A stretch of DNA of 64,000 bases from Beroe forskalii (GCA_011033025.1 WFMF01000164.1:305083-369082), one strand, 5' to 3'; shown: positions 12,661 through 25,199, counted from the first letter of the stretch. Made by a program: numbers and translations. The notes: a model not told the origin generated them from the letters alone.

Positions 12661-13650
12661 TAATCCTTGTCTTAATTATACTTTACAGTTAAAGGGGGAA
12701 CTAACAGATTTCCAATTCCTGTATTTACTGATACCAAATCCTTCTTTTTAATGTTATGAGCAACTCTTTTGGGTATATGAATATCAGGTTGTTCAGCATG
12801 TAACTAAGAACAGCAGTCATTAGGGTAGCAGGATGTTCTCCTTCACCATCTTGTAATCGTCATATCACCCCTCTCCGAGATTAATCTGGTGCCCTAATCA
12901 ATATCATTGAGAGCGGAAGACCATATGGAGACGACCAAAAAAGGGTCAAATTCTGATACGGACTAAAATTATTTAACAGCTTTCGTTCAATTTTCTAGTT
13001 TTTGCAGCTAAATCTATCGGGCAGTCAATCTCGCCCCCTGATTCAGGTGCTTTAGCTTATCATTCTCTTACTCTGATTGTGATATAGCGCACAGAAAAAA
13101 ATAGGCAGTTAAAATGTCATCATCATCATAGTGAAATGTTGTTATTTGAACCGCCTGTTTTCTGCACAATGGCATAATGATATGTTACCATGTCATAATA
13201 TAGGACGTAAAAGTATGCAAGTACTGGAGAGCGCCTACAAGCTGTGAAAGTGATACTTTGGGGAGCATCCGGGAGCAATGGCGATGGGTTTTCCGATCCC
13301 CCCTCGAGAGCGAAAATCATAGATTAACGTTGGATAATTCACTTTGTAATTAGATTTGGTTTTCGGTAATTTTGGTTTTCGAGCCCGCACAGAGCAGGAA
13401 AACAAATCGAATTTTCGGAGATCGTAATGCTTGATCTCAAGCGTAAAGAAGGAGAAATAGTGATGATCTACCTACGGCCTACCTCTATATACTGAGTAGG
13501 TAGGAAGGGTAATGAGTAAATTTTGTTTCGCTATGTCACTCTGTACTCATCAATCTGTTTCAAGCAGTCGTTTCGTTTTGCAAGTTGTAGGTGTCAAAAA
13601 TACGTCGATTTTTTTCCGTATTTTGAAAAATAAACAATCATGATCAAAGT
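12660..13650. other. Intergenic with weak similarity to arm C
   Basis: Bases 12680-12850 resemble 22980-23160, sharing aatatcaggttgt.cagcatgtaac and acagcagtc. On the minus strand both can be read as a TAVL.YML.NLIF-type stretch, suggesting an old coding exon, but frames are broken. The rest shows nothing I can support. Confidence 0.4.
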
Positions 13651-13852
13651 GGAACACCTATAATATGAAAATAACTTGAGCAAATAAATTTTTAAATTTC
13701 GTCAAATATCGCACAGTATATATTTTTGCCAATTTGGGGGATGCGCTTGCTGAAAAAAAGAGAACCAAATATTTTCTTGGGGACGACCAATCGATTACGA
13801 TATTGATATGGGATCTGGTGAAGTTCCATCTCTTTCGATGTTCATTCCTACC

Positions 13853-14052
13853 ATACTTCACTACCTTGTTTTCTTCTTCTGGTGGTTGTTCAGGGACGTG
13901 TTGATCTCTGCCTGAGACTTTGCGATGTGTAGAAGTAACTTCAGCAGGAGGGTCATTCCCCATCGCCTCGTCAGCTTTGGCAACTCTCTCGAAAATTGTT
14001 CGTTCTTTTGGTACAGCCAATTTTCCTTCTCTTCAATTCTTGACGTCATCAT
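13853..14052 (-). pseudogene. Exon-like module of unknown protein
   Basis: Two overlapping frames are open. One gives NDPPAEVTSTHRKV and VPEQPPEEENKVVKYG, followed by a splice-donor-like GGTAGG. A related module at 23330-23461 (minus) gives SDPLAEVTSTH and VPEQQPREEENKELKYG followed by GTAAGA. Conservation of the EVTSTH...VPEQ..EEENK..KYG frame and of the donor suggests a dispersed exon of an unknown gene family. Upstream in the other frame is IEEKENWLYQKNEQF. Function unknown. Confidence 0.4.
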
Positions 14053-14203
14053 TAATGTAACATTGAATGAAACTATGTCTATTTAGTACTGTGACGAGTC
14101 CTTTATACTTTTATACTCCTATGCTGAAGGACCTTTTTCATTCAGATTTATAAAAATATTAACCAAGTTCTTAGTTCACTTTGGTTTATAACCTTTATAA
14201 TTT

Positions 14204-14362
14204 CTACATCGAGACTTTATCAAAAGAATAACCTTTTGGAACTTGTACGACTTTCGCCTTGAGTTTCTCACTCCCCCACGGAACCAAAACAGTGTCACCT
14301 TTTCTCCACTTAATGTCATTTTCTGTACCATACAGCCGCTTTCTAATTATGGTGCGATTCAT
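14204..14362 (-). CDS. Short unknown ORF with small beta-barrel-like sequence
   Basis: A 52-codon minus-strand frame begins MNRTIIRKRLYGTENDIKW and continues KGDTVLVPWGSEKLKAKVV. The alternation of hydrophobic residues around KGDTVLVPW is like the first strands of Tudor/SH3-type folds. No neighbouring exon is certain. It could be an exon of the module at 13853-14052, but the intron between them lacks clear splice sites. Confidence 0.35.
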   Translation of the reverse strand: MNRTIIRKRLYGTENDIKWRKGDTVLVPWGSEKLKAKVVQVPKGYSFDKVSM

Positions 14363-14744
14363 GCGGGACTTTCCTTACTGGTATAATTGTTAAATCAATA
14401 AAATTGTTATCTTTTACACATTTTGGTTTCGCAGCACTTTTAGTTCTCTCTGTGTACCTTATTTGACCTTATCAACCACTGATACATTATCATATATAAC
14501 ATTACATTACATCGGCTGTAAAATGATGTGGAAATTTCTTTTCACTGAGCTGTATACATTGCTTATACATTCCTGTGTATAAGTGTATAGTTCTTGTTAT
14601 AGCCTTATCCAATTAACTATTGCATTCCACTCCTATCTGAAATTATTTTAAATTTTATTGATAACCATTAACCTTAGATTCATACTGATATATTGTTATG
14701 TATACTGATATATTGATAGGTATAGGGAACCTATTTTACTTCCA

Positions 14745-15060
14745 CTATGTCTAGTACTGCAGTTAACTCCGTCGGTTGTGCGTTCTGATAACACAGAGGC
14801 GGGGAATAAGCGTGGGTTGAATGACACAAGTTTTGATGAGAACGTCAAACTTTTACTGCGGTGATAATCTCGCTCTGAAGTTTTGACGTTCGACTGATTT
14901 CTGGAAGGTATCTTCGCCTTTCGGTCTTCAGCTATGAATTTATAATCAAATTATAATACTAGATTCAAGTATGATGTAGAATTTAATTGTAAAGTGAATA
15001 ACCCTGTTATTATGGAATTTAAACTGGAAACATGGCAACAAGACTTAGCGTATTCCCTTT
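14745..15060 (-). repeat. Repeat D, left copy
   Basis: Reverse-complementary to 55638-55960. Both copies carry a coding-like stretch with the motif PS.NQ.NV...ERDYH.SK described under the basic-protein family. Part of the left arm of the large inverted duplication. Confidence 0.8.
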
Positions 15061-15577
15061 CAATTTATGGAAGAGTACAGGTATGAGTTTAAAGTCTGCC
15101 TCCCTTGTTGCACTCTGGGTGAGCGAAGCCAATCACCTTCCCAGTGTGATGACCGTGGTCGATATCCTTTTTCACATCTGTGAAGATCCGCTGTAATCCC
15201 GCTTATTATATGCGAGTTCTGCTTAAGGTCCGCCGATGTGATGTTCGCCTGATTTTCGGAAGGTGTCTCGCCTTTCGTTTCCTTCTCCCTGAAGGTGTAT
15301 GAATGAATCCATATTTTTAACAATTCCTCGGCGAACGGAATTTGACCCATATTCATCTTCTTCCTTCGACCCTTTGCATCTTTCTTCTATTAAAATTCAA
15401 TGTGGCTGAAATAAGGTGTGCATTATATTCTTTATCAAATATCAATTCCTTATCAAATATAATGCGTGCAATGCGTGTTCTCATCGATTGATTACGATGA
15501 TACAGTAATAGAGCCTGTTCCTCTATCTTTTCGGATAAAACTATAATTAGGTGGGGTATTAAGAGTTTCTGTGACAA
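15060..15577 (-). pseudogene. Unknown basic protein, repeat-family copy
   Basis: Two minus-strand frames overlap in ATGA at 15353-15356. The first ends FDKELIFDKEYN, NRRKMQRVEGRR. The second starts MNMGQIPFAEELLK and includes SENQANIT. Copies at 57985-58340 and 60690-61060 hold the same order, with a stop between the two halves. The repeated preservation of FDKEL.(Y/F)DKEYN and MNMG...FA(D/E)E argues that this was coding. Function unknown; the basic clusters suggest nucleic-acid binding. Confidence 0.45.
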
Positions 15578-15818
15578 TAGAGTTATTTAGATTAGTTTCA
15601 TTTAAAGCTAAAATACCAATATTATTTAGAATTTGAGTTGATTTTGAGAGGTCAACTTATCCTCCCTGGATATTGCAGTGGCTAACAGTTAGATTATGAG
15701 TGATGGTCAATGACCTTTCCATTTTTATTGAATGACCATTGGTCATTCAATAAAAAATGGAAAGGAATATTGCACTTTATAGCCAGTTGAACAGCAAACA
15801 AAGACAACTAAACATCAA

Positions 15819-16567
15819 TTAATTTACTTCTGAATTGCAGTTGGCAATATATTTCAGATGCTTAGCTAGTCTTGTAATCCCTGATTCACTGAGGTGGACA
15901 TTATCAGAACCATTGCTTGAGAAAAAACTCTCCTTCCTAAATCCAGACTTGAATGTGAAGAGTTTACGGTCAACCTCAGTTGAAACCAGGAAGAGATAAG
16001 GGCTGAGGTGCTTCATGTAACAATTTAAATGGTTAATGGCTTGATTTCTTGCATAACTAGCACGTGGCAAGATATTAATTAAATTGATGGATACAGACTC
16101 TGCCCAGGTGAGGATATAGCTGATAAGGTTTGTAAGTTCTGATTTAGGGTATTCAAGAGCTGTTTCAGATAAAGGGAATATACTAGGTTCAACATTGTTA
16201 GAATTCTGGGGGAAGGGTATGTCAATGCCATTTGCCCCACACAACAGAAAAATTCTCCCTTCTGAGTTGGAGTTGACACTCCTGAAAGCTGGGTTAGACT
16301 TTAACTTAGAGAGCACACCAGATGCTGTGATAACAAGGCATGTCTTGGCAGACTTTCCACCTTTTCAAACAAGGCAATCATATTTTTAGATGGCCAAACC
16401 TGACTTTTCAGAGAAACATCTAAACATATCCTTATCCTTGTTAATTTAACAGTTTCAGGGAGTGTACAATTCCTGTGAATTGCTAACAGTATCATTTCTA
16501 TTTTTCTTAAAGTGAATTTTATGTTGGGAACTGTAATTGAGTAATTGGATGGAATTGTCTGATACAA
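15819..16567 (-). pseudogene. SGNH-hydrolase-like fragment
   Basis: The frame 15819-16316 (165 codons) includes RIFLLCGANGID and near its end SDNVHLSESGITRLAKHL. A D-x-x-H followed by S..G..RLA is the usual end of SGNH/GDSL esterase domains (block V), and G-x-N-x-D fits block III. An adjoining frame at 16301-16567 probably encodes the missing N-terminal half, so a frameshift lies near 16310. No GDS block I is seen. In animals such domains also occur in ORF1 proteins of some LINEs, so this may be a mobile-element relic. Confidence 0.45.
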
Positions 16568-16639
16568 ACATCATTAATATCAATTGGGACTGTTCAATAT
16601 AAATATCCAAACTGCTAACAGTGACACTTCATTTCTACC

Positions 16640-17240
16640 ATACTTCACCTCCTTGTTTTCTTCTTTTGGTGGTTGTTGCTAGTGTAGGAATGGATCTATA
16701 TTTTCTGTCATATTTTCGGCTAGAGGACGGATAAGGGTTCCTTAGCGAACTAAATTTCGCTCATATTCATCCTTTTTTCTTCGATCTTTTGCATTTTTCT
16801 TCAATTACAATATCATTTTTCTTCAATTACAATGGAATGTTATGTACAAAAACACGTTTATAGATTGTTAGATTAATACATCATCATTCATGAATTCTTA
16901 CTCCAACTTAACTGAAAAGGAAAGATAATTATTGACAAGGCTTTCCCTGAGTCACACAGCTCACAAATATTATGTCTTCTTCCTCCTGAACTTCAGATCA
17001 GATATTTCATCGCAGAGATGTCGTGACACACAGTTGCGATAAAGGTTTCTCAGCGAACGGATATTATAACCTATATCCACCGTTTTACTTTGACCTTTTG
17101 CATTTTTCTTTAACCCACTCATGCCCGCCCATAGATCGGCACCTACAATTTTTGTGAAAAATTGGTCATAGGGGTAAAATTTTACGCTGAATCTTTCCTG
17201 ATGATAGGTCGCATAACTCTAAAATTGACGGTTTTTGAGA
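16640..17240. repeat. Dispersed repeat pieces
   Basis: Contains members of the family marked by gttcctcagcgaacgga on this strand (about 16738, 17046) and by ttcagatcagatatttcatc (about 16993). Equivalent pieces occur near 20590, 21045, 54890, 55210, 61610 and 63610. No intact frame is present. Confidence 0.65.
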
Positions 17241-17251
17241 TAATGGCCTGG

Positions 17252-19718
17252 CACGTTTGTGGCCACTGGGGGCGGCCACAAACGTGGTTTTTAGAAAATG
17301 CTACAAATGTGGCCAAATTATTGTCCACATATGTAACCTGCCACAAATGTAGCTACTATATTGGCTACGTTTGTGGACATGTCACATATGTGGCCATTAT
17401 TATTGGTAAAATTGTGAATTTATTGGCTACATTTGTGACTCGTCCACATATGTTGCCATTATTGGAACATATGTTGCCATTATAATGGCCACGTTCGTGG
17501 CCATGTCACATGCCATGTAAAATGTTGAAGGGAGATCAAACATTGTGTCATATCTTACTCTGATCAATTGCAATTTCTAATCGAACATCATCACAGTCAT
17601 TGGCTATCATTCTTGTGATGCCCCGTGAGTCGGGAAAGTCCTTGTCACATACTGCAGCTCCTCTTATAGGATTGTATCAGCAGCATTATTTAATAGCATT
17701 ATATTTAGATATCATACCTAATCATCACAAAAAGTACCTTGACCTAGATGAACTGAAATCGTGTAACTATAATCGAGATCTTATGATTGATGGTATAGTA
17801 TTATGAACGATCTTCAATAAGCTTTTCCCTTTATTGCAACTGCAAAAGACTGCTGTTATGTTTGAATCAGGTCGCCCAGATAAGTTTGAACACACCACAG
17901 GGGGTTTCCATTGGAAAATTATTCTCCCCAGATTTTACTCATTAGTGCATTTCCTTCATGAGCAGTCGGTGAACGTCATACGGTGAAGAACAAATCATTG
18001 AATGGGTATGAGATCGAAACAGCAATTAAAAATACGTCATGGTAAAATTCGGCTTAAAAACAATTCAACACCCAGGCCGGCTCGCTGCTCAGTGCGGTCG
18101 AGCACGACAGCAATGAATAATTCTTTCTTTTTGTTTTGGTGAATGGTGATGAATGACTCAAATATTGCTAACAAGTTCTATTTTCAATTGAAGGTCCTTT
18201 ACATCACCTAAGTACTTACTGTAAGTTATAAATTACCTGACCAAAAATAACTAGATACAAGGAGTGAATTTAACTGAGGTTGGAAATACGGAAATACCAG
18301 TGTTGAGCAGCGCTTTTCCACACGTTCAATAAACCATTTTTGAAGCTTTGATCATATAACTTGGTTAGTTTTGTGGTGCCAGGCAACAAAGTAAGAGGCA
18401 ATAATGATACATTAGTTTTTGGTCTGAAACGTGCAAAAATATGACGAAATCACATAATATAAAGATATAAGCTCATAATATTTTGGCGATCGGTTATTAT
18501 TTTACTTAAGCGAGTGACATAGTCAAGATTTCCCAACAAATCGGGTATTGATTTGCATAGTATAGGTAATCGACGCTAATCCTAATATTCATCCAAATCC
18601 ACCAGCAAAACAATAAAACATTTGCACCTAAGTTCAGTATTTCCTCAGCATTAATTATAGATGCCTGTCTTGGACCGACTCACGAGACATTACAAGAGCT
18701 ATGGCTTACAACTGTGATGACATTCTTCTAGAAATTGCTATTGATCAGAGTAAGATATGAAACAATGTTTGATCTCCCTTCAACATTTGTACATGGCATG
18801 TGACATGGCCACGAACGTGGCCATTATAATGGCAAAATATGTTCCAATAATGGCAACATACCTTATTGTAGGAAATTAAGCACTCAAAAAACTAAGCCAA
18901 CATGTCATTAAGCACCATGAAATTAGGCCCTTTTGAGACATCTGGTGCTTAATTAGATGTAAGCTTGATTACATGGAGGCCAAATTACATGTAGGCTTAA
19001 TTTAAATTTTTTAAAAATTTATTCAAATGACACGTAATGTTTAATGTGCATCTGTTATCTAAAACAGATTTAAGTTCTGACTGAAGAACAGTTCTGGTCA
19101 CCCATCACACAAGGAGGGCTGTAGATCAAGAGTCAGGTCAAACTTGAACGGTCAGTTGAAGGAAAGGCTAAGTTTTTGGTGTTCTGTGGACAGGAATCAA
19201 GACAATAACGGTTACTTTGAGGATGTAGAACCAAGACTTTGTGGAAGCTGAAGACGAGGAGATGGAGGCTTACGACGAAAATATCAATTGATTATTCCAT
19301 TTATTATTTTCAATTCATCATTAAATTATTATTTAGATTCTGTACTTCCACTGCTACATTACTACTGCGAAATATCGAAAAATTTTTGACGTAAAAATCC
19401 CAAAATTACTTGAAAATTAAGGCATTCAAAAATTAAGCCAGCATGTCATTAAGCACCATGAAATTAAGCCCTTTTCGAGGCATTGGTGCTTAATTTTCTG
19501 AGTGCTTAATTTCCTACAATAAGGTATGTGGACGAGTCACAAATGTAGCCAATAAATTCACAATTTTACCAATAATAATGGCCACATATAGATATACACA
19601 AACGTAGCCAATATAGTGGCTACATTTGTGGCAGGTTACATATGTGGACACGAATTGGCCACATTTGTAGCATTTTCTAAAAACCACGTTCGTGGCCGCC
19701 CCAGTGGCCACAAACGTG
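17252..19718. mobile_element. Foldback-type element with ~400-bp inverted ends
   Basis: The left end CACGTTTGTGGCCACTGGGG is repeated inverted at the right end (to 19718). Inversion continues through 17252-17640 against 18660-19718, apart from a 664-bp insertion (18861-19524). The arms are packed with short palindromes of the type gtggccacaaatgtgg. The ~1 kb core (17640-18660) contains no recognisable transposase; a 68-codon frame at 17600-17806 has no motif I know. A target duplication was not found. Confidence 0.75.
18861..19524. mobile_element. TA-flanked MITE inside the foldback arm
   Basis: The terminal inverted repeat starts CCTTATTGTAGGAAATTAAG at 18861 and is mirrored to 19524. TA dinucleotides flank it at 18859-18860 and 19525-19526. 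The opposite arm (about 17445) has the uninterrupted sequence acatatg, i.e. an empty site with a single TA. TA duplication points to a Tc1/mariner-type transposase acting in trans. Subterminal motifs attaagcaccatgaaatta occur near both ends. Confidence 0.85.
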
Positions 19719-20099
19719 ACGTCACATGGAAAGACACAATGATGGCTAAAGTATACTGTATTTCGTCATAATGATCATTTCACCGAAGAATGCGATGATT
19801 CTTGTCTAAATTCCGAAAGTTTCAGCTGCTATTCTTGATCAGATTCTTCTGAATGAGACCTTGAAATTTCTCGTGAAAAATGCCGTTTTTTGTCATTTTC
19901 AAACTCAATTTTCTATCATTCAAGCATGCAAAGCGCTTGAAATATTAATCAGAATGTCTTGAATGATCATCCCTCTATCTGATTCAAACGCTTTTGTTGC
20001 AAAAAGTTGACTTGGTGCCCTTCTATGGGCTCACAATTGAGGTGGCTACATATGTGGCCACTGGGCACAAATGGGTTAATTACAATTTATTGTGACTGT

Positions 20100-21505
20100 T
20101 AAATTTCTTTATCAAATATAATGAACTAATTACCTACTTACTTGCTTAACGCGTGCGATACATGACGTTTAAATATCGCATTGTGATATTTGCAAGGTGT
20201 GTAGTCCCTTTTACTTTTTTGACGTACAGATGAAATACCTTGCACTGCTAAAAGTGGTATTGTGTTAAGTTCAGTCTGTTTTTCTTTGGAGTGTTTGAGG
20301 TGCACAAGACAAACAGTGTGCTGCCGCGTGGTCACTGGTTGTGACCACCACCTTGAAGAATTATGTAAGTATGTAGTATTTTATATTCTGCTGGCTATGT
20401 TTATTTGCTTTCTTAATGGGGTAAGTTAAAATATGGAAGCATTTTATTACTATCAAAAAGGGGTGGTGTGTCACTTATGTATGATGCAGTCCATTTCCTA
20501 TCAACATAACTTACATTGAAACAAGGAAAGATAACTATGGACAAGACTTTCCATGAGTCACACAGCTCACAAATATTATGTCTTCTTCTTCCTCCTGAAC
20601 TTCAGATCAGATATTTCATCGCAGAGATTTCGAACAATTGTAAACCTCTAACTTAGATTTACTTTAAAATAAAGAGTTTTTGATTGGGTAAAATGAGCTA
20701 AGACTTTGTTTGAAACTTTTTACTTTTTTAGTAAGAGAATGTGGAGACTTGTAATTCGTGTTGCAAAATCGTAATGTCAAAATCTGGTACTCTGGTACAG
20801 TAAAATCAATGTCATACAACTATAGGAGTCCCCTTCCTCTCAATTGCGCAGTCTAACTGATAACGTTTTGAATGGTATCATATTTCAATAGTTTATTTCA
20901 AATCAAATGTCAGACTGTCGCGCACTTCAAGAAACCATGGACTGAATTCAGTGAGCAGCCTACCCGGCGCAAATACTACTGAAACTCGTATCCTACACAA
21001 TGACATAGTGCTCTCATTTGTGAAGCAGAGTGGTGATAAGGGTTCCTCAGCGAACGGATATCATAACTCCACCGTCTTACTTTGACCTTTTGGATTTTTC
21101 TTCTATTGACTGGATCTGTGTATAATAATGCATGTCTAATTTCTAATTTCTTTATCAAATATAATGAACTACTTAATTGTAAAACGCGTGCGATAGGTAC
21201 TTATCCAATTGTGATATCGCTATGCGATAACTGACAGAAAGTGGTGTGTTTACCATTTTCCTTATTCTCTTACCTTTCTGAGGTGCTAATTAAGAGATAC
21301 ACTGTGCTGCCACTGGTTGTGACCACCACATTTTCCTTATTCTCTTTACTACCAGATGAGAGCGGTGCAATGTATCTGCCTCTTTTTATGGGACATATCA
21401 GTAGATGCTCAAAGTGAAAATAAGATCTATCTTCAAAGAACTTTTGACCAAAATAATTTCCTTTATTCTTTCAAAAAAAAATAATTTCTTTTATTCTTTC
21501 CAAAA
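20100..21505 (-). repeat. Repeat B, left copy
   Basis: Matches 54000-55400 in reverse complement, for example around ttcagatcagatatttcatc and around gttcctcagcgaacggatat. No intact gene. It joins repeat C at about 21505. Confidence 0.75.
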
Positions 21506-21719
21506 AACCTGCTTTCTGTAGAAACTATAACTGGAAATGGAATACTGTAGCAATAAACTGTTTTTTTTTTCTTGTTTTTTTTTAAATAAATACAATCAAT
21601 TTGATATTCTCATTAGCACATCACAAAAAATGGGGGATGCCCTCATCCACTCCTTCAATAACAATTTAAAAAAAATATATATAAAAATGGGGTACACCCC
21701 CATTCACCCCCTACTAGTC

Positions 21720-21902
21720 CTAATAATCCTCCGTCTTGCCCCGCCCCCTCCTGGGCTCTCCAAAGCTCCCCCCTAGGGGTGGTGCCAGCTCAACTGTTTC
21801 AGCTGAGCAGCTGCTGTCTTCCGTGTCCATCTCCGGACAGCCATCTTCCGTGTTCAGATAGCGGTCCCTCGCCCGGATAATGTTTTGCAATTCGACAATC
21901 AC
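21720..21902 (-). CDS. Unknown coiled-coil protein, exon 2 (left copy)
   Basis: Minus-strand exon beginning after an acceptor (ATTACAG) at 21902 and ending at TAA 21720. It encodes VIVELQNIIRARDRYLNTED, then an acidic segment and a GS/R-rich tail ending KTEDY. Joined to 22044-22142 it makes a 93-residue protein. The copy at 53179-53358 is shorter by exactly one codon and differs at many third positions. Function not recognised. Confidence 0.55.
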   Translation of the reverse strand: MIVELQNIIRARDRYLNTEDGCPEMDTEDSSCSAETVELAPPLGGSFGEPRRGRGKTEDY

Positions 21903-22043
21903 CTGTAATTAGTTTAGTATTGGGAATGAACTTTGCCTGATCACTCCCCCTAAACTAAAAGGTTCAAGCTTGCTAATTAATTGTTAACCAAGTTACAGTA
22001 AGAATAAGGTAATCAATTATCATTGAATTCCTTTTTAACTTAC

Positions 22044-22142
22044 ATTGTCTTTTCTTTCCAATTTTTTCTTCATCCTCTGTAATTCCTCCAAGGTATCCAC
22101 CAGTACCATTGAGATCTCTATGAGGTGTTTTGTACTGGACAT
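22044..22142 (-). CDS. Unknown coiled-coil protein, exon 1 (left copy)
   Basis: Starts at ATG 22142 and runs 33 codons to AAT followed by the donor GTAAGTT. It encodes MSSTKHLIEISMVL and a heptad-patterned LEELQRMKKKLERKD, which continues into exon 2 as one predicted coiled coil. Intron length is 141 bp. The start was chosen because it is the first ATG in the frame that keeps the coiled coil open in both copies; an upstream exon cannot be excluded. Confidence 0.55.
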
Positions 22143-22159
22143 GCTTCAACCTAGCCATA

Positions 22160-23270
22160 AGGTATTGGGAGTTAGTTACTACCTAAGTATTAACGACTGC
22201 AATAGAATTAGTAGTAGCAATTGCAGAATTGATTATCTATTGAAACTAATTAGTCATTGAAGAGTGTTTGGTCAATCACGAAAAAGTACTGAATAATCAT
22301 TAATGTAGAATCCGTAGTCAGTTATACGTATAGTAACTCCAATAATATAAAGTGAGATTCAATACTTTCAATAAGTTACAGCATACACAATTTCATTGAC
22401 AATTGTACACTTCGCAATTGTGAATCGCTGAATTAAGAATTGAATCAATGACTAGATATTAGTTCTATATGAATATTAAGGTACTACTCCCAATATACTC
22501 TCTAGATCCCGAAATGCTCCTAATTGGTTTAGGCCACGTTGTAATGTTGCCCTAGGAGTCCCGTACTGCCAAGACTTTATCCCCCTTGATGGATGTTGTA
22601 GGGTAGAAGAGTTAAATATTAATCCAGGACATTTTATATTTCTATCATGAGATTGAATGAAATATAATTCATAGTATTACTGTATTAGTATGGTATTTGT
22701 GATAAGATGATAACAGCTTTTAATATTAACTAGGCGTGATAGGAGTAGTGTTATCTAGTCTTATCTGTTTCTTATTCTTTTCATTCTTATTATTATGATG
22801 ATTGTGCGACGTATTCGTGCAGATTCGTGACACTCAAACGTTATCTATTTTGATAAGCTAGGTAAGTCAGGTATTTAAGAGAGTTGTGTTTTCGTCGAAA
22901 TTCTCCTCTTCTACACTAACTTACAGATTTCCTATTCCTGTGAATCCCTTGTCTTAATATGAACGTATGAACTTAACTGTAACAGGGGGAATCTTTCAGA
23001 TTTCCTATTCCTGTTAATCACTACTAGAATCGTTGCTGTTGTGAGAGTCTCTTTTTTGGGAATATCAGGTTGTCCAGCATGTAACCGAGAACAGCAGTCT
23101 CAGGGCAGCCCAGCTCTCAGGTAGTTCTCCTTCTGGAGATTTAGAAGTCTCCGTCGTCGTTGTTCTCCCCAATATCAATTCAACCCCAGACTTCCCGAGT
23201 GGTAATAGGAAAACACTTGGATAGGAGGGAAAATCTCTGGTATCTTTTTACTTCGTGCCTTTCAGACTTC
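22160..23270. other. Non-coding part of repeat C
   Basis: AT-rich sequence shared with 51960-52920 in reverse complement. Apart from a possible broken exon near 22985-23160 (TAVLGYMLDNLIFPK-like on the minus strand), nothing is recognised. Confidence 0.5.
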
Positions 23271-23567
23271 AGATGCTACCGTGGTCTAGTACCATCTCCT
23301 GCAATGTACACTTCATTCTTACCATACTTTAATTCCTTGTTTTCTTCTTCTCGTGGTTGTTGTTCAGGAACTGTTGATCCTAGTAATTGACTATGTGTGG
23401 AAGTAACTTCAGCGAGAGGGTCACTCCCCATCGCTGATATGTCACCTCTGGAGAGTTTCACACCTAACTGTCCCTGCTGGTGACTGGAGGGGACACTCCA
23501 GCTATCACAAGATTTGGAACTCCTTCTACAAACTGTGGTTGCAGCACCTAAACAAACTCAGGGTGGG

Positions 23568-23760
23568 TAACAGTGAATTTGACATGTTTCGTTTTGGAAA
23601 AGGGTTTTGAAGTTGAGCTGTAGTGATAATGACAATTTAGATGTGGAATTTTAATCAATGAATATGGCATGATGGGGAGTATGATTTAAATTATTGTTGT
23701 TTGCCTCTTGCATTCGTTTATTGAATGAAAATAATTAGCAAGCACACATCTTTCTATTTC
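23568..23760. repeat. Direct repeat, copy 1
   Basis: Shares taacagtg.atttgacatgtt through gcatgatggggagtatgatt with 24995-25180 in the same orientation. Lies at the inner edge of the left arm. Confidence 0.85.
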
Positions 23761-24780
23761 TTAATAGAGTAACAGAAAAGACTATTTTCTACGAATAATC
23801 GCAAAAACATGTCCTAATCCTTGTCTTAATTCCTTCCTACTACACTTGTAGTGCTCCGTACCAGTAACAAGATAAACTCGTAGTTGCGTTGAGAAATCCG
23901 TGTCAATCGTAAATCTCTCTGCGTTAATCTCTAATAATCCCGATATAAGTAAAATCTATCCTTATCAATTAATGAAATATTAAGATCCTAAATTGATCTT
24001 GCACTCTGATTTGCTCAACGGAGTGGAACCCATTCATCTTTAGCTATCACCAATTAATAACATTAAATGGCTTATATCCCATTAGGCCATTATTTATTAT
24101 CCAAAACAAATACCGCTTACTGCACACTTCACATCCTTCTTCACTTCCTTCTTTTCTCTTTCTGGTGGTTTTCTTCTTCTTGATGTGCTCTTGGTCCAAC
24201 TGATTTCCACGTCGTGAAATGAGGTGATAACGATGGGTAAAAACTAAAAATAGAACGTTAATATTTGAAATGGTAATGTCTATAAAACTGAATCAAAAAT
24301 CCCAATCAGGTCCCTTTTAATAACAGTGGAAAATCACGCTCTCGCTAGATAAACTTTTAACACATTATCAGATAATCAGTATTTTTTGAATAATGTGATC
24401 CGGTGACCCAGTCACCCCATTTAGCCAGCTGTCCTCAGCGTATTGCGTCGTTGCACTTGTGATGACGTCACACTTGTGGTCCATGACGTCACACATCAGC
24501 TCGGTTTCTCTGAGTCTCCTTGATAGCTGCTGATTGGGCACCAGGGGTTAGAGTACCGGTCATGAACTGCTTACCAAGCTGAAATCAGTGTGTTGATAGG
24601 GTTCACAGATAAGGGCGTTTCGTGCACCAGTTTAAACTGCTTATCTGCTACTCATGGTCGGGGTGAAATGCACTCTGTTATGTAATTCCCGGGGCTCAGC
24701 TCAACATGAAGTGCGGGGGACACAGCAAGAATCACGTCCTGCCTTCCTGCTGAAAAGGGTGTGAACGGGATTTCTTTTCG
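23760..24780. other. Intergenic sequence
   Basis: No supported gene. Contains two close copies of tgacgtcacacttgtgg/tgacgtcacacatcag near 24464-24500, CRE-like palindromes that could bind bZIP factors, but with no gene nearby to assign them to. Confidence 0.4.
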
Positions 24781-24984
24781 GATCCTGATTCACGATGTCA
24801 ATGGGTTACAACTTTTTGGTGGTGGTTGTTCAGGAACTGTTTATCCTAGTTTGGCTATGTTTTAGGAAACTTCAGCACGAGAATCACTCCCCATCGCTGG
24901 AATGTTACTGAGCTGACTGTTCCTGGTGGTGAATGAGGCTGGAAGAAGACTTGGAACTCCTAATAAACTGATCTGTTGTTGCAG

Positions 24985-25190
24985 TGCGAAACAAACTCAT
25001 GGTGGGTAACAGTGGATTTGACATGTTTTGTTTTTGAAATGGTTTTGAAGTTGAGCTGTAGTGATAATGACAATTTAGATGTGGAATTTTAATCAATGAA
25101 TATGGCATGATGGGGAGTATGATTTGAATTATTGTTGTCTGCATTCGTTCATTGAATGAAAATAATTAGCAAACACATCTTTCTATTCCT
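24985..25190. repeat. Direct repeat, copy 2
   Basis: Second copy of 23568-23760. The preceding 24790-24900 is a degenerate version of the EVTSTH/VPEQ exon-like module. Confidence 0.8.
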
Positions 25191-25199
25191 ATTAACAAT

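Larger units (their letters stand above)
21505..23610 (-). repeat. Repeat C, left arm of the inverted duplication
   Basis: About 2.1 kb, reverse-complementary to 51510-53590 with high identity in both coding-like and non-coding parts. It holds the two-exon coiled-coil gene (21720-22142) and exon-like remains near 23276-23461. Right of 23610 the two arms stop matching. Confidence 0.9.
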
